A stretch of DNA of 64,000 nucleotides from Bradyrhizobium lablabi (GCF_900141755.1 NZ_LT670844.1:4464001-4528000), one strand, 5' to 3'. Positions 1 to 9,206 are shown, numbered from the stretch's first letter. Numbers and translations are program-made. Notes: a model not told the origin generated them from the letters alone.

Positions 1-413
1 GGCCGCAAGGCGGGCCGGGCATGCCGGAATGGGGCATGCTGCCGATCCCCACCAAACTAGTAAAGCAGGGCGTGCGCGACATGGTACGGCTGTCGGATGC
101 GCGCATGAGCGGCACGAGCTACGGCGCCTGTATCCTGCATGTCTCACCGGAATCCTTTGTCGGCGGGCCGCTCGCGCTGGTTAGGAACGGCGACCGCATC
201 ACGCTCGACGTCGCCGCGCGCAGCATCAATCTCGATGTTCCTGAGGCGGAACTGGCAAGACGCCGGGCCGAATGGAAGCAACCCGAGCGCCGTTTCGAGC
301 GCGGCTATGGCTGGATGTTCACCAGGCACATCAAGCAGGCCAATGAAGGTTGCGATTTCGATTTTCTCGAAACCGGATTCGGCGCGCCGGTCGGCGAGCC
401 GTCGATTTATTGA
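1..413 (+). CDS. IlvD/Edd-family dehydratase, C-terminal part
   Basis: The frame is open from base 3 and ends with TGA at 411-413, so only the last ~136 residues are present; the start lies outside the window. The GGPGMPEW and LSDARMSGTSYG segments are typical of the C-terminal part of the IlvD/Edd family ([Fe-S]-dependent dihydroxy-acid and sugar-acid dehydratases). The tail GWMFTRHIKQANEGCDFDFL resembles the sugar-acid (arabonate-like) branch more than biosynthetic dihydroxyacid dehydratase. The RraA-like gene 118 bp downstream fits a sugar-acid or hydroxy-acid catabolic unit. Family assignment is firm; the substrate is inference. Confidence 0.85.
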   Translation, partial: PQGGPGMPEWGMLPIPTKLVKQGVRDMVRLSDARMSGTSYGACILHVSPESFVGGPLALVRNGDRITLDVAARSINLDVPEAELARRRAEWKQPERRFERGYGWMFTRHIKQANEGCDFDFLETGFGAPVGEPSIY

Positions 414-419
414 CCCCTC

Positions 420-521
420 GTCATTCCGGGGCGCGCGAAGCGCGAACCCGGAATCTCGAGATTCCCCGATGCGCAATTGCGCATCTGAGGTCTGGTCCTT
501 CGGACCATCGCGGAATGACGA
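420..521. repeat. Palindromic intergenic repeat, family C copy 1
   Basis: Begins CATTCCGGGGCG and ends CGGAATGACG as an imperfect inverted repeat. The inner segment GAATCTCGAGATTCC is itself palindromic, and GATGCGCAATTGCGCATC follows. The same element recurs near 17930, 45917 and 52608. Confidence 0.9.
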
Positions 522-530
522 ACACCTGGG

Positions 531-1259
531 ATGAAGACCATGACAAAACTCAGCGACTTAACCCGCAACAAACTAAAGACCGTCTCCACCGCAACGGTCG
601 CCACCGCGCTGTTCAAGCGCGGCTTTCGCATCCAGATGATTCAGGACGTCCATCCGCTTCATGCCGATCAGCCTGTTCTGGTGGGCGAGGCCTTCACCTT
701 GCGCTACATGCCCGCGCGCGAAGATCTCAACAAGCTCGAGGTGTTTCGCGACCGCGCCCATCCGCAGCGCAAGGCGATCGAAGATTGTCCGCCCGGTGCG
801 GTGCTGGTGATGGACAGCCGCAAGGACGCCCGCGCCGCGTCCGCCGGCGCGATCCTGGTGACGCGGCTGATGCAGCGCGGCGTTGCCGGCGTGATCACCG
901 ACGGCGGATTTCGCGATTCGGCCGAAATCGCCAAACTTGGTTTCCCCGCCTATCACCACCGGCCGAGCGCGCCGACCAATCTCACTTTGCATCAGGCGAT
1001 CGAGATCAACGTCCCGATCGGCTGCGGCGACGCGCCGGTGTTTCCCGGCGACGTCATCCTGGGAGACGCCGACGGCGTGATCGTGATCCCCGCGCATCTT
1101 GCGGATGAGATCGCCAATGAAGCCTTCGAGATGACGGCGTTCGAGGATTTTGTCACCGAAGAGGTGAAACGAGGCCGTTCGATTTTTGGGCTCTATCCGG
1201 CGACCGACGAGCAGACGCTGACCGATTTCGCGGCGTGGCGGAAGAAGGCGGGAAGGTAG
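531..1259 (+). CDS. RraA family protein
   Basis: A 242-residue protein of the RraA / HMG-aldolase-like fold, a family holding class II 4-hydroxy-4-methyl-2-oxoglutarate (oxaloacetate) aldolases and the RNase E inhibitor RraA. Supporting motifs are GVAGVITDGGFRDS in the middle, where the metal- and substrate-binding Arg-Asp of the family lie, and GDVILGDADGVIVIP near residue 185. A start at 540 (MTKLSDL) is also possible. The protein is longer than E. coli RraA and lies beside a dehydratase gene, which favours a catabolic aldolase or decarboxylase over an RNase regulator; that is inference. Confidence 0.85.
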   Translation: MKTMTKLSDLTRNKLKTVSTATVATALFKRGFRIQMIQDVHPLHADQPVLVGEAFTLRYMPAREDLNKLEVFRDRAHPQRKAIEDCPPGAVLVMDSRKDARAASAGAILVTRLMQRGVAGVITDGGFRDSAEIAKLGFPAYHHRPSAPTNLTLHQAIEINVPIGCGDAPVFPGDVILGDADGVIVIPAHLADEIANEAFEMTAFEDFVTEEVKRGRSIFGLYPATDEQTLTDFAAWRKKAGR

Positions 1260-1268
1260 TGTTTCCTA

Positions 1269-1416
1269 ACCTCTCCCCGCTTGCGGGGAGAGGTCGAAAT
1301 TCGCGGCAGCGAATTTCGGGTGAGGGGGACTCACCGCGCATACTTCACTTTCAGAATTCGCGGACAGGCCCCTCACCCCAACCCTCTCCCCGCGAAAGAG
1401 CGGGGCGAGGGAGAAG
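1269..1416. repeat. Intergenic repeat, family A copy 1
   Basis: Starts CTCTCCCCGCTTGCGGGGAG, a hairpin, then GGTGAGGGGGACTC, and ends with CCCCTCACCCCAACCCTCTC and a second GC-rich hairpin. Further copies occur near 19862, 23267, 23458, 31668 and 53094, with a variant at 34451. Confidence 0.9.
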
Positions 1417-1443
1417 GGCGGCGCATGCGGGGCGATCAGTAAC

Positions 1444-3606
1444 TCACACCTCGCCCTTGTCCGCTATCCCCACCGCCCACAACGCAAATGCATAGGCGAT
1501 CGCGACTTCGTCTAGTCGGTTGAAGCGCCCCGACGCGCCGCCGTGGCCGGCGCCCATGTTGGTGCGGAGCAATACCGGGCCGCCGCCGCGGATGGCGGCG
1601 CGCAATCGCGCGATCCATTTGGCGGGTTCCCAATAGGTGACGCGCGGATCGGTCAATCCGCCCATTGCGAGGATCGCCGGATAATCCTTTGCGGCGACGT
1701 TGTCGTAAGGCGAATAGGACAGGATGGTCCTAAAATCCTTTTCGTTTTCGATCGGGTTGCCCCATTCCGGCCATTCCGGCGGCGTCAGCGGCAAAGTATC
1801 GTCGAGCATGGTGTTGAGCACGTCGACGAACGGCACTTCCGCGACAATGCCGGCGAACAATTCTCCGGCACGGTTGGCGACTGCCCCCATCAGCATGCCG
1901 CCGGCGCTGCCGCCATGGCCGACGATGCGTTTTGCGCCGGTATATTTTGTCTCGATCAGGGCGCGAGCGGACGCCGCAAAATCATCAAAACTGTTGGTCT
2001 TCTTCTCGCGCTTGCCGTCGAGATACCAGCCCCAGCCCTTGTCGGTGCCGCCCCTGATGTGGGCGATCGCGTAGACAAAACCGCGGTCGACCAGCGACAG
2101 CCGGTTGGCCGAGAACGACGCCGGCATCGCCATGCCGTAGGAGCCGTAGCCGTACAGCAGAAGCGGCGCGCGTCCGTCGCGCAGCAAGTCTTTACGGTGA
2201 AGGATCGACACCGGCACTTGCGCGCCGTCGTGCGATTTCGCCATGATGCGGGTGGTGACGTAGTCGGCGGGGTTATGGCCGGACGGAATGTCCTGGCGCT
2301 TGCGCAAAATCCGCGTCCGGCTCGCCATGTCGTAATCATAGACTTCCGACGGCGTCGTCATCGACGAATAGGAAAACCGCAAATTGGTGGTGTCGAACTC
2401 ATAGCCGCCCATGGTGTCCAGCGAATACGCCGTCTCGTCGAAGGCGATGGCGTGCTCCTCGCTTGATGCGAGATCGCGGATGATGATGGCGGGCAACGCG
2501 TTGGCGCGCTCCAGCCGCACCAGATGGCCGGCATAGAGCTCGATGTCGATGATATAGACACCCTCGCGATGCGGAATGTAATCGCGCCAGTTGACGCAAT
2601 CGGGCGCAGCGATCGGGGTGGTGACGATCTTGAAGTCGATGGCGTCGTCGGCGTTGGTAAGAATAAAAAGTTCATCGCCGCGGTCGGCGACCGAATATTG
2701 CACGCCGTTTTCGCGGGCCGCCACCAGGCGCGGCGGCGCATCGGGATTGGCGAGATCGATCAGCCGCTGCTCGGATGTTTCGTGGTCGCCGCCGGCGATC
2801 ACGCAGAAACGGCCGCTGGTGCTTTCATGCAGATGGGTGAACCAGCCCGGATCTTTCTCCTCGTAAACCAGGACGTCGTGCTTCTGCTGTGTCCCCAGGC
2901 GATGAAGCCAGACCTGCATCGGGCGGTGGTTGTCGTCGAGCTTGACATAAAAAAAGCTTTTGCTGTCCGCGCTCCACACCACCGCGCCGTCGGTTTCCTC
3001 GACGACGTCGTCGAGATCTTCTTTGCTCGCCCAGTCGCGCACGCGAATGGCAAAATATTCCGAACCCTTGAGATCGGCGCTCCAGGCTTGCAGCCGGTGA
3101 TCCGGCGAATGCCGCGCGCCGCCGAACTTGAAATACTCGTGGTTGGCCGCCAGCGCATCGCCGTCGAGCACGATCTCGGTCTCGCTGCCATGGCGCGGCA
3201 TGCGGCCGAACATCTCATGCTGGCCGCCCTCGCGGAATTTGCGAAAATAAGCATAGGGCCCGTCGGGCGCGGGCACGCTGGAATCGTCCTCCTTGATCCG
3301 TCCGCGCATCTCGCCGACCAGCGTCTTCTGCAACGGCGCGGTGTGGCCGAGCAGGCCCTCGGTGTAAGCGTTTTCGGCTTCGAGGTAGTTACGGATATCG
3401 CCGTCGAGGACCGAGGGGTCGCGCAGCACGTCCTGCCAATTGGGATCCTTCAGCCAGGCATAGTCGTCGACCACCGTGATGCCGTGCCTCGTGAACGAAT
3501 GCGGTCGGCGCGGCGCCACAGGCGCGGGCAGGGGGTGTTTTCTCTTGATCGGTTCGGTCACCTGAAATCCTTGTTCGACATCAGCCGGCATGGCCGCTCG
3601 TCCCAA
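1444..3606 (-). CDS. S9 family peptidase (prolyl oligopeptidase / oligopeptidase B type)
   Basis: A 720-residue serine peptidase with an N-terminal beta-propeller (roughly residues 20-440) and a C-terminal alpha/beta hydrolase domain. The nucleophile lies in HGGSAGGML near residue 567, the acidic residue probably in GGLTDPRV near 650, and the His in GAGHGGASGR near 687. Length matches oligopeptidase B (PtrB), which cleaves short peptides after basic residues; no signal peptide is seen, so it is probably cytosolic. The start could also be the Met at 3591. It stands alone, convergent with the upstream RraA gene and divergent from the MBOAT gene. Confidence 0.93.
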   Translation of the reverse strand: MGRAAMPADVEQGFQVTEPIKRKHPLPAPVAPRRPHSFTRHGITVVDDYAWLKDPNWQDVLRDPSVLDGDIRNYLEAENAYTEGLLGHTAPLQKTLVGEMRGRIKEDDSSVPAPDGPYAYFRKFREGGQHEMFGRMPRHGSETEIVLDGDALAANHEYFKFGGARHSPDHRLQAWSADLKGSEYFAIRVRDWASKEDLDDVVEETDGAVVWSADSKSFFYVKLDDNHRPMQVWLHRLGTQQKHDVLVYEEKDPGWFTHLHESTSGRFCVIAGGDHETSEQRLIDLANPDAPPRLVAARENGVQYSVADRGDELFILTNADDAIDFKIVTTPIAAPDCVNWRDYIPHREGVYIIDIELYAGHLVRLERANALPAIIIRDLASSEEHAIAFDETAYSLDTMGGYEFDTTNLRFSYSSMTTPSEVYDYDMASRTRILRKRQDIPSGHNPADYVTTRIMAKSHDGAQVPVSILHRKDLLRDGRAPLLLYGYGSYGMAMPASFSANRLSLVDRGFVYAIAHIRGGTDKGWGWYLDGKREKKTNSFDDFAASARALIETKYTGAKRIVGHGGSAGGMLMGAVANRAGELFAGIVAEVPFVDVLNTMLDDTLPLTPPEWPEWGNPIENEKDFRTILSYSPYDNVAAKDYPAILAMGGLTDPRVTYWEPAKWIARLRAAIRGGGPVLLRTNMGAGHGGASGRFNRLDEVAIAYAFALWAVGIADKGEV

Positions 3607-3671
3607 TCCCCATATCGGTGCGATTTAGCGGATTGCGAGATCTGCCGCCACCATGCCCGCCGCTTGCGGGA

Positions 3672-3769
3672 CCTTATCCTGAGGAGCGGCGTCTTCGCCG
3701 CGTCTCGAAGGATGGGCCGCGGGCCGCATGGTTCGAGACGGCGCAAAGGCGCCTCCTCACCATGAGGGG
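3672..3769. repeat. Palindromic repeat, family B copy 1
   Basis: Contains TCCTGAGGAGC, GTCTCGAAGGATG, CATGGTTCGAGACG and CTCCTCACCATGAGG, so each outer half reappears in inverted form. Other copies lie near 14071, 18917 and 21828. Confidence 0.9.
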
Positions 3770-3857
3770 TTAAATCAGTGGTTTTGGACCGGCTCCCACC
3801 CGGCTTGTTGATCGGCCGGTTGTATGGTTAGGCTTTTCGGCCCGCCCGAGTAAACCT

Positions 3858-5294
3858 ATGCTTTTCAACTCCTACCCGTTCATTTTTTTGTTCCTGCCGG
3901 TCGTCCTGATCGGCTATTTCGCGCTCGGCCGGCTCGGCAATCTCGCGCCCGTAATCTGGCTGGCGCTGGCGTCGCTGTCTTTCTACGCCGTGAGCAACTG
4001 GCAGTTCGTGCCACTATTGCTGGCGTCGGTCGCATTCAATTACCTGATCGGGTGGCTGTTGATCTCCCGATCGCTGCACGCCGGGGCGCGATTTGCGGTG
4101 CTGACGGTTGGGGTCGCCGGCGATCTTCTGGTGCTCGGCATTTTCAAATATGCAGGCTTCTTGGCCGCCAATTTCAATGCGGTCTTGGCCACCGGGTTCA
4201 CGGTCAACATCCTGCTTCCGGTTGGAATTTCCTTCTATACGTTTACGCAGATCGCGTTCCTGGTCGACGCCTATCGCGGCAAGGTCGCGCATTACGCACT
4301 GCCGCATTATGCGCTGTTCGTCACTTATTTCCCGCATTTGATAGCCGGGCCGATCCTGCACCACCGGGATATGATCCCGCAATTCGAGCGCGTGGAATCA
4401 AAGCGGCCGAATCCGCATCTGATCCTGTGCGGCCTGATTATTTTCGCCATCGGCCTGTTCAAGAAGAGCTGTCTCGCCGACGGCATCCAGCCGCTGGTCG
4501 CGCAGGCGTTCGGCCCGGCGCCGCCGTCGTTCGACCAGGCCTGGATCGGCGCGCTGGCCTATACGTTCCAGCTCTATTTCGATTTCTCCGGCTATTCCGA
4601 TATGGCGATCGGAATTTCCCTGATGTTCGGCATCTTCCTGCCGCTCAATTTCAACTCGCCCTACAAGGCGACCAGCATCATCGATTTCTGGCGGCGCTGG
4701 CATATGACGCTGTCGCGCTTCCTGCGCGACTATCTCTATATCCCGCTCGGCGGCAACCGGCATGGCTCCGTGCTGCGCTATGTCAATTTGATGGTGACGA
4801 TGGCGCTCGGCGGCCTCTGGCACGGCGCGGCATGGACCTTTGTAATCTGGGGCGTCCTGCACGGCCTCTATCTCTGCATCAACCACGCCTGGAACAATTT
4901 TGGTCCGGCGATGGCGCCGCGTTTTGGGCGTGTCGCTAATTTCGCCGGGTTCGTTCTGACGTTTCTGTCGGTCGTGGTCGCCTGGGTGTTCTTCCGCGCC
5001 GACAGCGTGTCATCGGCGCTGTCCATCCTGTCTCACATGGTCGATCCGACGCATATCGCTTTCGGCCGCGGCGAAATCGCCTACGCCGCCTTCGTCGTCG
5101 TCTACGCCGCGCTTGCCTGGTTTGCCCCGAATACGCAGGAGATCATGGGCTACGATCACGAGGCGCGAACGGTAGGCGAGGGGTTTTATCGTTGGCGGCT
5201 GCGTCCCCTCTTCCTGTATGCAGCCGCGGCGGTGCTGGCCTTCGGGATTCTCGGAATTCAGCAGCACAGCGAATTCATTTATTTCAGGTTTTGA
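3858..5294 (+). CDS. MBOAT family O-acyltransferase (AlgI-like)
   Basis: A 478-residue polytopic membrane protein with about ten hydrophobic segments. It shows the MBOAT/AlgI signatures HLIAGPILHH, FWRRWHMTLSRFLRDYLYIP and GGLWHGAAWTFVIWG; the family's catalytic His lies in the last of these, near residue 322. AlgI/DltB-type proteins pass acyl (usually acetyl) groups across the inner membrane to a periplasmic partner that modifies a polysaccharide. The next gene overlaps by one base (TGATG), so the two are probably translated together. The acceptor is unknown, because no polysaccharide synthesis genes are adjacent. Confidence 0.92.
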   Translation: MLFNSYPFIFLFLPVVLIGYFALGRLGNLAPVIWLALASLSFYAVSNWQFVPLLLASVAFNYLIGWLLISRSLHAGARFAVLTVGVAGDLLVLGIFKYAGFLAANFNAVLATGFTVNILLPVGISFYTFTQIAFLVDAYRGKVAHYALPHYALFVTYFPHLIAGPILHHRDMIPQFERVESKRPNPHLILCGLIIFAIGLFKKSCLADGIQPLVAQAFGPAPPSFDQAWIGALAYTFQLYFDFSGYSDMAIGISLMFGIFLPLNFNSPYKATSIIDFWRRWHMTLSRFLRDYLYIPLGGNRHGSVLRYVNLMVTMALGGLWHGAAWTFVIWGVLHGLYLCINHAWNNFGPAMAPRFGRVANFAGFVLTFLSVVVAWVFFRADSVSSALSILSHMVDPTHIAFGRGEIAYAAFVVVYAALAWFAPNTQEIMGYDHEARTVGEGFYRWRLRPLFLYAAAAVLAFGILGIQQHSEFIYFRF

Positions 5295-6409
5295 TGAGTA
5301 CGGCGTCTAAAAATCTGCTGCAGTTTCTCTGTGCCAGCGTGCTCATCATGCTCGCGGCGGTCGCGCTCAATTTCGTCGTCGATCCCTTGCAGCTGTTCCG
5401 CCCCGCACGCTTTTATCATCCGATGTATTCGACCGACAGCCGGATGCAGAACGCCGGCCTGATCCGGAGCCAGGATTTCGATACGGTGTTCATGGGCACC
5501 TCGCTTGCCATTCACTTCAAGCAAAGCGACATCGACCGGCTGCTCGGCACGCATTCCCTGAAGCTCGCCATGACCGGCTCGAATTCCCACGAGCAGAGTT
5601 TCGTGATTGCGACCGCGCTCGAGCGCCATCCGAAGCGCGTGATCTGGCAAATGGACGACTGGATTTTCGGCGATGCGCCGGACATCGACCACGACATCTA
5701 TCTTCCCGCCGAACTCTACCGGCGCGATCTCAGGGGTGTCGCGGGATATCTGTTCAGCGGCGCGATGGCGCGCGAGTCGCTGTGGATGCTGGCGGGATCG
5801 CTAAAACCGCTTGAAAAAATTGTTGCGCGGCTGACGAACGGCGTGCTGTTCAAGTTTCCGATCGCGAACGCCGATGACATCAACATCCTGCGGCCCGATG
5901 TCGACGTCTCCGCTGCCTACAACGCCAAAAAGGCGGTCACCTCGTTCACGACTATCACCGCCCCCGCGCGCCGGGCATATCTCGCCGCCGGTTACGACTA
6001 TGCCGCGATGGTCCGGAATTTCGAGCGCGATGCGGTCAGCCTGATCGCGAGCCATCCGGACGTGAAGTTCGACATTTATTTCCCGCCCTATTCGATGCTG
6101 CAATGGGTAGCGATGCGCGATGGCTCGCCGGCGACATTGAAGATCGTCTATGATTTCACCACCTATGCCGCCAACCGGCTGGCACAATTTCCCAACGCCA
6201 GTCTGTATGATTTTCGCGAGGCCAAGGAGATCACCCACGATTTGCGCAATTACGCCGACGTCATTCACCATTCGCCGACGGTCGATCTGAAGGTGCTTGC
6301 CATGCTGGCGGAGAAAAAATATCTCGTCGACCCCGCAGCGCCGACGGCGTCGCTCGAGCGGCTGAAGGCGCAGATCGAGGCGTATCGGGTGGAGAATATC
6401 GAGCGGTAA
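5294..6409 (+). CDS. Periplasmic partner protein of MBOAT, SGNH-like (unknown function)
   Basis: A 371-residue protein. The ATG at 5294 overlaps the TGA of the MBOAT gene, which decides the start. One N-terminal hydrophobic segment (about residues 8-27) could be a signal anchor that places the rest in the periplasm. DTVFMGTSLAIHF near residue 66 resembles the nucleophile block of SGNH/GDSL-like proteins paired with MBOATs (DltD/AlgJ-like), and DVIHHSP near 322 could supply the acid and His. It may accept the acyl group from the MBOAT protein and hand it to a glycan. The SGNH assignment is inference from motif shape and position. Confidence 0.65.
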   Translation: MSTASKNLLQFLCASVLIMLAAVALNFVVDPLQLFRPARFYHPMYSTDSRMQNAGLIRSQDFDTVFMGTSLAIHFKQSDIDRLLGTHSLKLAMTGSNSHEQSFVIATALERHPKRVIWQMDDWIFGDAPDIDHDIYLPAELYRRDLRGVAGYLFSGAMARESLWMLAGSLKPLEKIVARLTNGVLFKFPIANADDINILRPDVDVSAAYNAKKAVTSFTTITAPARRAYLAAGYDYAAMVRNFERDAVSLIASHPDVKFDIYFPPYSMLQWVAMRDGSPATLKIVYDFTTYAANRLAQFPNASLYDFREAKEITHDLRNYADVIHHSPTVDLKVLAMLAEKKYLVDPAAPTASLERLKAQIEAYRVENIER

Positions 6410-6417
6410 CCATCGAT

Positions 6418-6535
6418 CGTCCCTGCGAAAGCGGGGACCCACAACCACCGGCGCTTATTGTTACGAAGCCGGCAGCCATCCTGCCCGAACGAGAGGCCGC
6501 GGCGTCTGGGTCCCGGCTCAAGGCCGGGACGACGT
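6418..6535. repeat. Palindromic repeat, family F copy 1
   Basis: Begins CGTCCCTGCGAAAGCGGGGA and ends GGGTCCCGGCTCAAGGCCGG GACGACG, two hairpin-forming ends in inverted orientation. A shorter related piece lies at 16456-16492. Confidence 0.75.
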
Positions 6536-6597
6536 GTTGATGGGTTTCGGCAGATTAATCACGCAACCGCGCGCCGGCGCTGAAACCAAAACATCGG

Positions 6598-7263
6598 CTA
6601 CCTCCCGAGATACTTGCGCAATACCTCCGTCAAGCGATCGGGATTGGTCTGCGGAGGCATGAACCCCAAATATTCGCCGTCGCGGCCCATCAGGTAAATA
6701 ACGCCGGCGTGGTCGATCGAGTATTCGCCCGTCCGCTCGTCCGGCACTTTCGCGTAAAACGCCTTGTATGCGTTGGCCACCTTTCGAATCTCGTCCGGTG
6801 AGCCGGTCAAGCCGATCAGGCTGTGATGGAACGCCGCAACATAGTCCGCCAGTCCTTTGGTGTCGCGCTCCGGGTCGATCGTGATGAAAATCGGCTGGAT
6901 ACCTTCGGCGGCCGCACCTAGAGCGTCGAGCGCCTGGGTGATCGCCATCAGGTCGGCTGGGCACACGTCGGGGCAATACGTATAGCCGAAATAGACGATC
7001 ATCAGCTTGCCGCGGAATTCGGTGTCGCTCCGCTTGCTGCCGGTCTGGTCGGTCAGCGTGAACGGCCCGCCAACCGACCCGCGGCCATACATCAAATCGT
7101 CCATCATCTGCGCGGCCGAGGGCTGCGCGATCAAAGGCTGCGCGATCGAAGGCTGCGCAGTCGACGGCTGCTCTGCCGCGGCCGTCAGGCCGCAAATAAA
7201 CACGGACGCGACGACAAGCAGCGCGCACGCCCTCGACCCCGCCACGACCTCGTCCCGGATCAA
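6598..7263 (-). CDS. SCO family protein (copper chaperone, SCO1/SenC)
   Basis: A protein of about 221 residues with an N-terminal hydrophobic export or anchor segment and a thioredoxin-like SCO domain. CPDVCP near residue 97 carries the two copper-binding Cys, and the third ligand is the His in YSIDHAG near 182. SCO proteins deliver copper to cytochrome oxidase or act as thiol reductases. The proposed TTG start at 7263 overlaps the TGA of the upstream gene (TTGA); a GTG at 7245 is an alternative. The open frame extends further upstream, but that part is antisense-like junk inside the preceding gene. Residues 25-45 carry a short repeat of the type PSIAQPLIAQP. Confidence 0.88.
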   Translation of the reverse strand: MIRDEVVAGSRACALLVVASVFICGLTAAAEQPSTAQPSIAQPLIAQPSAAQMMDDLMYGRGSVGGPFTLTDQTGSKRSDTEFRGKLMIVYFGYTYCPDVCPADLMAITQALDALGAAAEGIQPIFITIDPERDTKGLADYVAAFHHSLIGLTGSPDEIRKVANAYKAFYAKVPDERTGEYSIDHAGVIYLMGRDGEYLGFMPPQTNPDRLTEVLRKYLGR

Positions 7264-8366
7264 ATGCCAAAACTGATGCGGCTGCCGGTCGTCGTCGTCA
7301 AAACCTTGCCCGGCATCTGACGCTGCGCTTCCTGGGTGAAATTCAGTCCGCTGCAATGCATCGGAATCAGAGCATCCGGGTTCAACTTGCCGATCTCGCT
7401 GACGACCTGCGTCAGGTAATCTGCCGGCGCCGGTCCGAGATGAAAGCCGCCCATGATGGCATGTATCTTTGAGACGCCCGATACCTCCATCGCCTGCCGC
7501 ACCGAGTTCACGATACCGACGTGGCCGCACGAACTGATGACGATCAGGCCCTTGTCTTTCAGATTGAAGCAGGTCGCGTGCTCATGGATGTGCTCGTCGG
7601 GCACGATCTTGCCTTCCATTTCGGCCGGCAGATAGTGGCTCGCGTTGCATCCGGCGCCGTCCTTGAGCTTGAACTCCACCATCGTATTCGGAAGCACCTT
7701 CTCGATGCTGCTGCGCGTAATCTTGCCCGTGGTGAAGGCCTGCCCGCCGATGACGACGGGCGACTCGCACAGCACAAGCTTGACGTTCTGCTTGGCCAGA
7801 TCGCGGCGGTCGAGCATCCCGAAGTTACTCAGTTCGCTCTGGCCGGCGCGGGCGTAACGCTGGCAGAAATTATCCTCGCCACCGGCATACATCGTAAGGT
7901 CCGCAGGCAGATCCTTGCGGTGCTTGGCGAGAAACCCGAGCAGACCGCCCCAGTGATCGAAATGGCCATGACTCAGGATAAGCGTCTCGATCTTCGAGGG
8001 GTCGACCTTCAGCAACTCCATGTTGTCGTTGATGACCTCGGGCGTCCAGCCATAGTCCAGCAGGAAGGTACGCTTTTCATCGCCGCGCTGCGGCTCCAGC
8101 AGCAACGAGAGTCCCCATTCGCTATGCAGCGGCCGCAGCGAATCCGCGGAGCGGCCGGGCTCGATCTTCACGCCGTTCACCTCCTGAGGCTTGAAGAAGA
8201 TATCGCTCGCGCCGTCGACCAGAACGCGAACGCTGAGCTTGTCGATCGTCGGCACGTCGATGGGACCCGCCTTGGCCATCTCGATGCAGGAAAATCCACC
8301 GGCCGCCGCCGCCAGCGCGAAACCGGCGGACATCTTCAATGTATCTCGTCGATTGAAATCGGTCAT
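7260..8366 (-). CDS. Tat-exported metallo-beta-lactamase-fold hydrolase
   Basis: A 368-residue protein with a Tat-type leader (NRRDTLKMSAGFALAAAAGG), so it is probably exported folded with its metals. SHGHFDHWGG near residue 130 is the HxHxDH metal motif, and further His/Asp ligands lie in CGHVGIVNSV and GGFHLG. It resembles the MBL subgroup annotated with dihydropterin/RFA-P synthase-like names; its substrate is unknown. Its stop overlaps the start of the SCO gene downstream, which suggests one transcript and a possible role in a periplasmic redox or metal process. That link is inference. Confidence 0.85.
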   Translation of the reverse strand: MTDFNRRDTLKMSAGFALAAAAGGFSCIEMAKAGPIDVPTIDKLSVRVLVDGASDIFFKPQEVNGVKIEPGRSADSLRPLHSEWGLSLLLEPQRGDEKRTFLLDYGWTPEVINDNMELLKVDPSKIETLILSHGHFDHWGGLLGFLAKHRKDLPADLTMYAGGEDNFCQRYARAGQSELSNFGMLDRRDLAKQNVKLVLCESPVVIGGQAFTTGKITRSSIEKVLPNTMVEFKLKDGAGCNASHYLPAEMEGKIVPDEHIHEHATCFNLKDKGLIVISSCGHVGIVNSVRQAMEVSGVSKIHAIMGGFHLGPAPADYLTQVVSEIGKLNPDALIPMHCSGLNFTQEAQRQMPGKVLTTTTGSRISFGI

Positions 8367-8486
8367 GGGATGCTCTCATCGGTTAAATTGAGCGTCATCT
8401 CGACGAAGTTTGAAATCTGGATTACAGGGCCGTTCCACCCTGGTGTCAACGAATATCAAAGGCCGACGCAACATCGGCCCAGCCGA

Positions 8487-9206
8487 TCACGCGATGCCGC
8501 CATTCCGGCATGCGCTAAGAAAGAAAGCTACCCTTTGCAAGACATGGGGACCGATCTCGGCATGCAGGGTCTCTATATCCTCGCCCGACAAGGCACGCAG
8601 GACCTGCGGTAGCAGGATCAAATCGATGAAATATCGCGCCGTCATCGCGAGCCGGCCGGGACCTAATGCCGGGAAAGTCTCAACCTCACTGGATTCTGCC
8701 ACCTCGGCCAATAGCCGCATCATGATCTCAGTGCCCCGCTCGCGCATTATGCGGATCACGCTGCCCCCGAGATCCGGAAAGCGGCGTGCCTCGGCGATGG
8801 ACAAGCGTAGCAAGCTGATCCACTCCGGCGTCAAAGCTTCTTGCAGGACGATCACGCCAATGCTTGCCAGGCGCTCATCAATCGTTGTGCCGGAGGGCGA
8901 ATGATTCTCAAGCTGAGCCTGCTTGGCGATGACGTACTTGGTGACCGCGGCAGTAAAGAGCCCCTTCTTGTCGTGGAACCGCGCATAGATCGTCGGCTTG
9001 CCTGAGCGCGCAACCTCGGCGATCTCTTCGATACTCGCGCCTTCAAATCCGCGATCGAGAAACACTTTGCGGGCAGCATCGAGGATGCGCTCCTCGACCT
9101 CGCCCGCGAGTTCGTTGGGTGGGCGGCCAGACCGCCCGGGCGCCCGCGCCACGGAACGCGCTTTTTTTGCTGAAGTCCGTGCTGAAATCCTGGCCATTTC
9201 CATCAT
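8487..9206 (-). CDS. TetR/AcrR family transcriptional regulator
   Basis: A 239-residue protein with a basic N-terminal arm and a TetR helix-turn-helix at about residues 38-85 (ILDAARKVFLDRGFEGASIE and GKPTIYARFHDKKGLF). The rest is a helical ligand-binding domain. It is divergent from the EmrA/EmrB-type pair at 9396, and the shared intergenic region holds two operator-like dyads. It is therefore probably the local repressor of the pump, released by a toxic substrate. A start at 9197 (MARISART) is equally possible. Confidence 0.93.
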   Translation of the reverse strand: MMEMARISARTSAKKARSVARAPGRSGRPPNELAGEVEERILDAARKVFLDRGFEGASIEEIAEVARSGKPTIYARFHDKKGLFTAAVTKYVIAKQAQLENHSPSGTTIDERLASIGVIVLQEALTPEWISLLRLSIAEARRFPDLGGSVIRIMRERGTEIMMRLLAEVAESSEVETFPALGPGRLAMTARYFIDLILLPQVLRALSGEDIETLHAEIGPHVLQRVAFFLSACRNGGIA

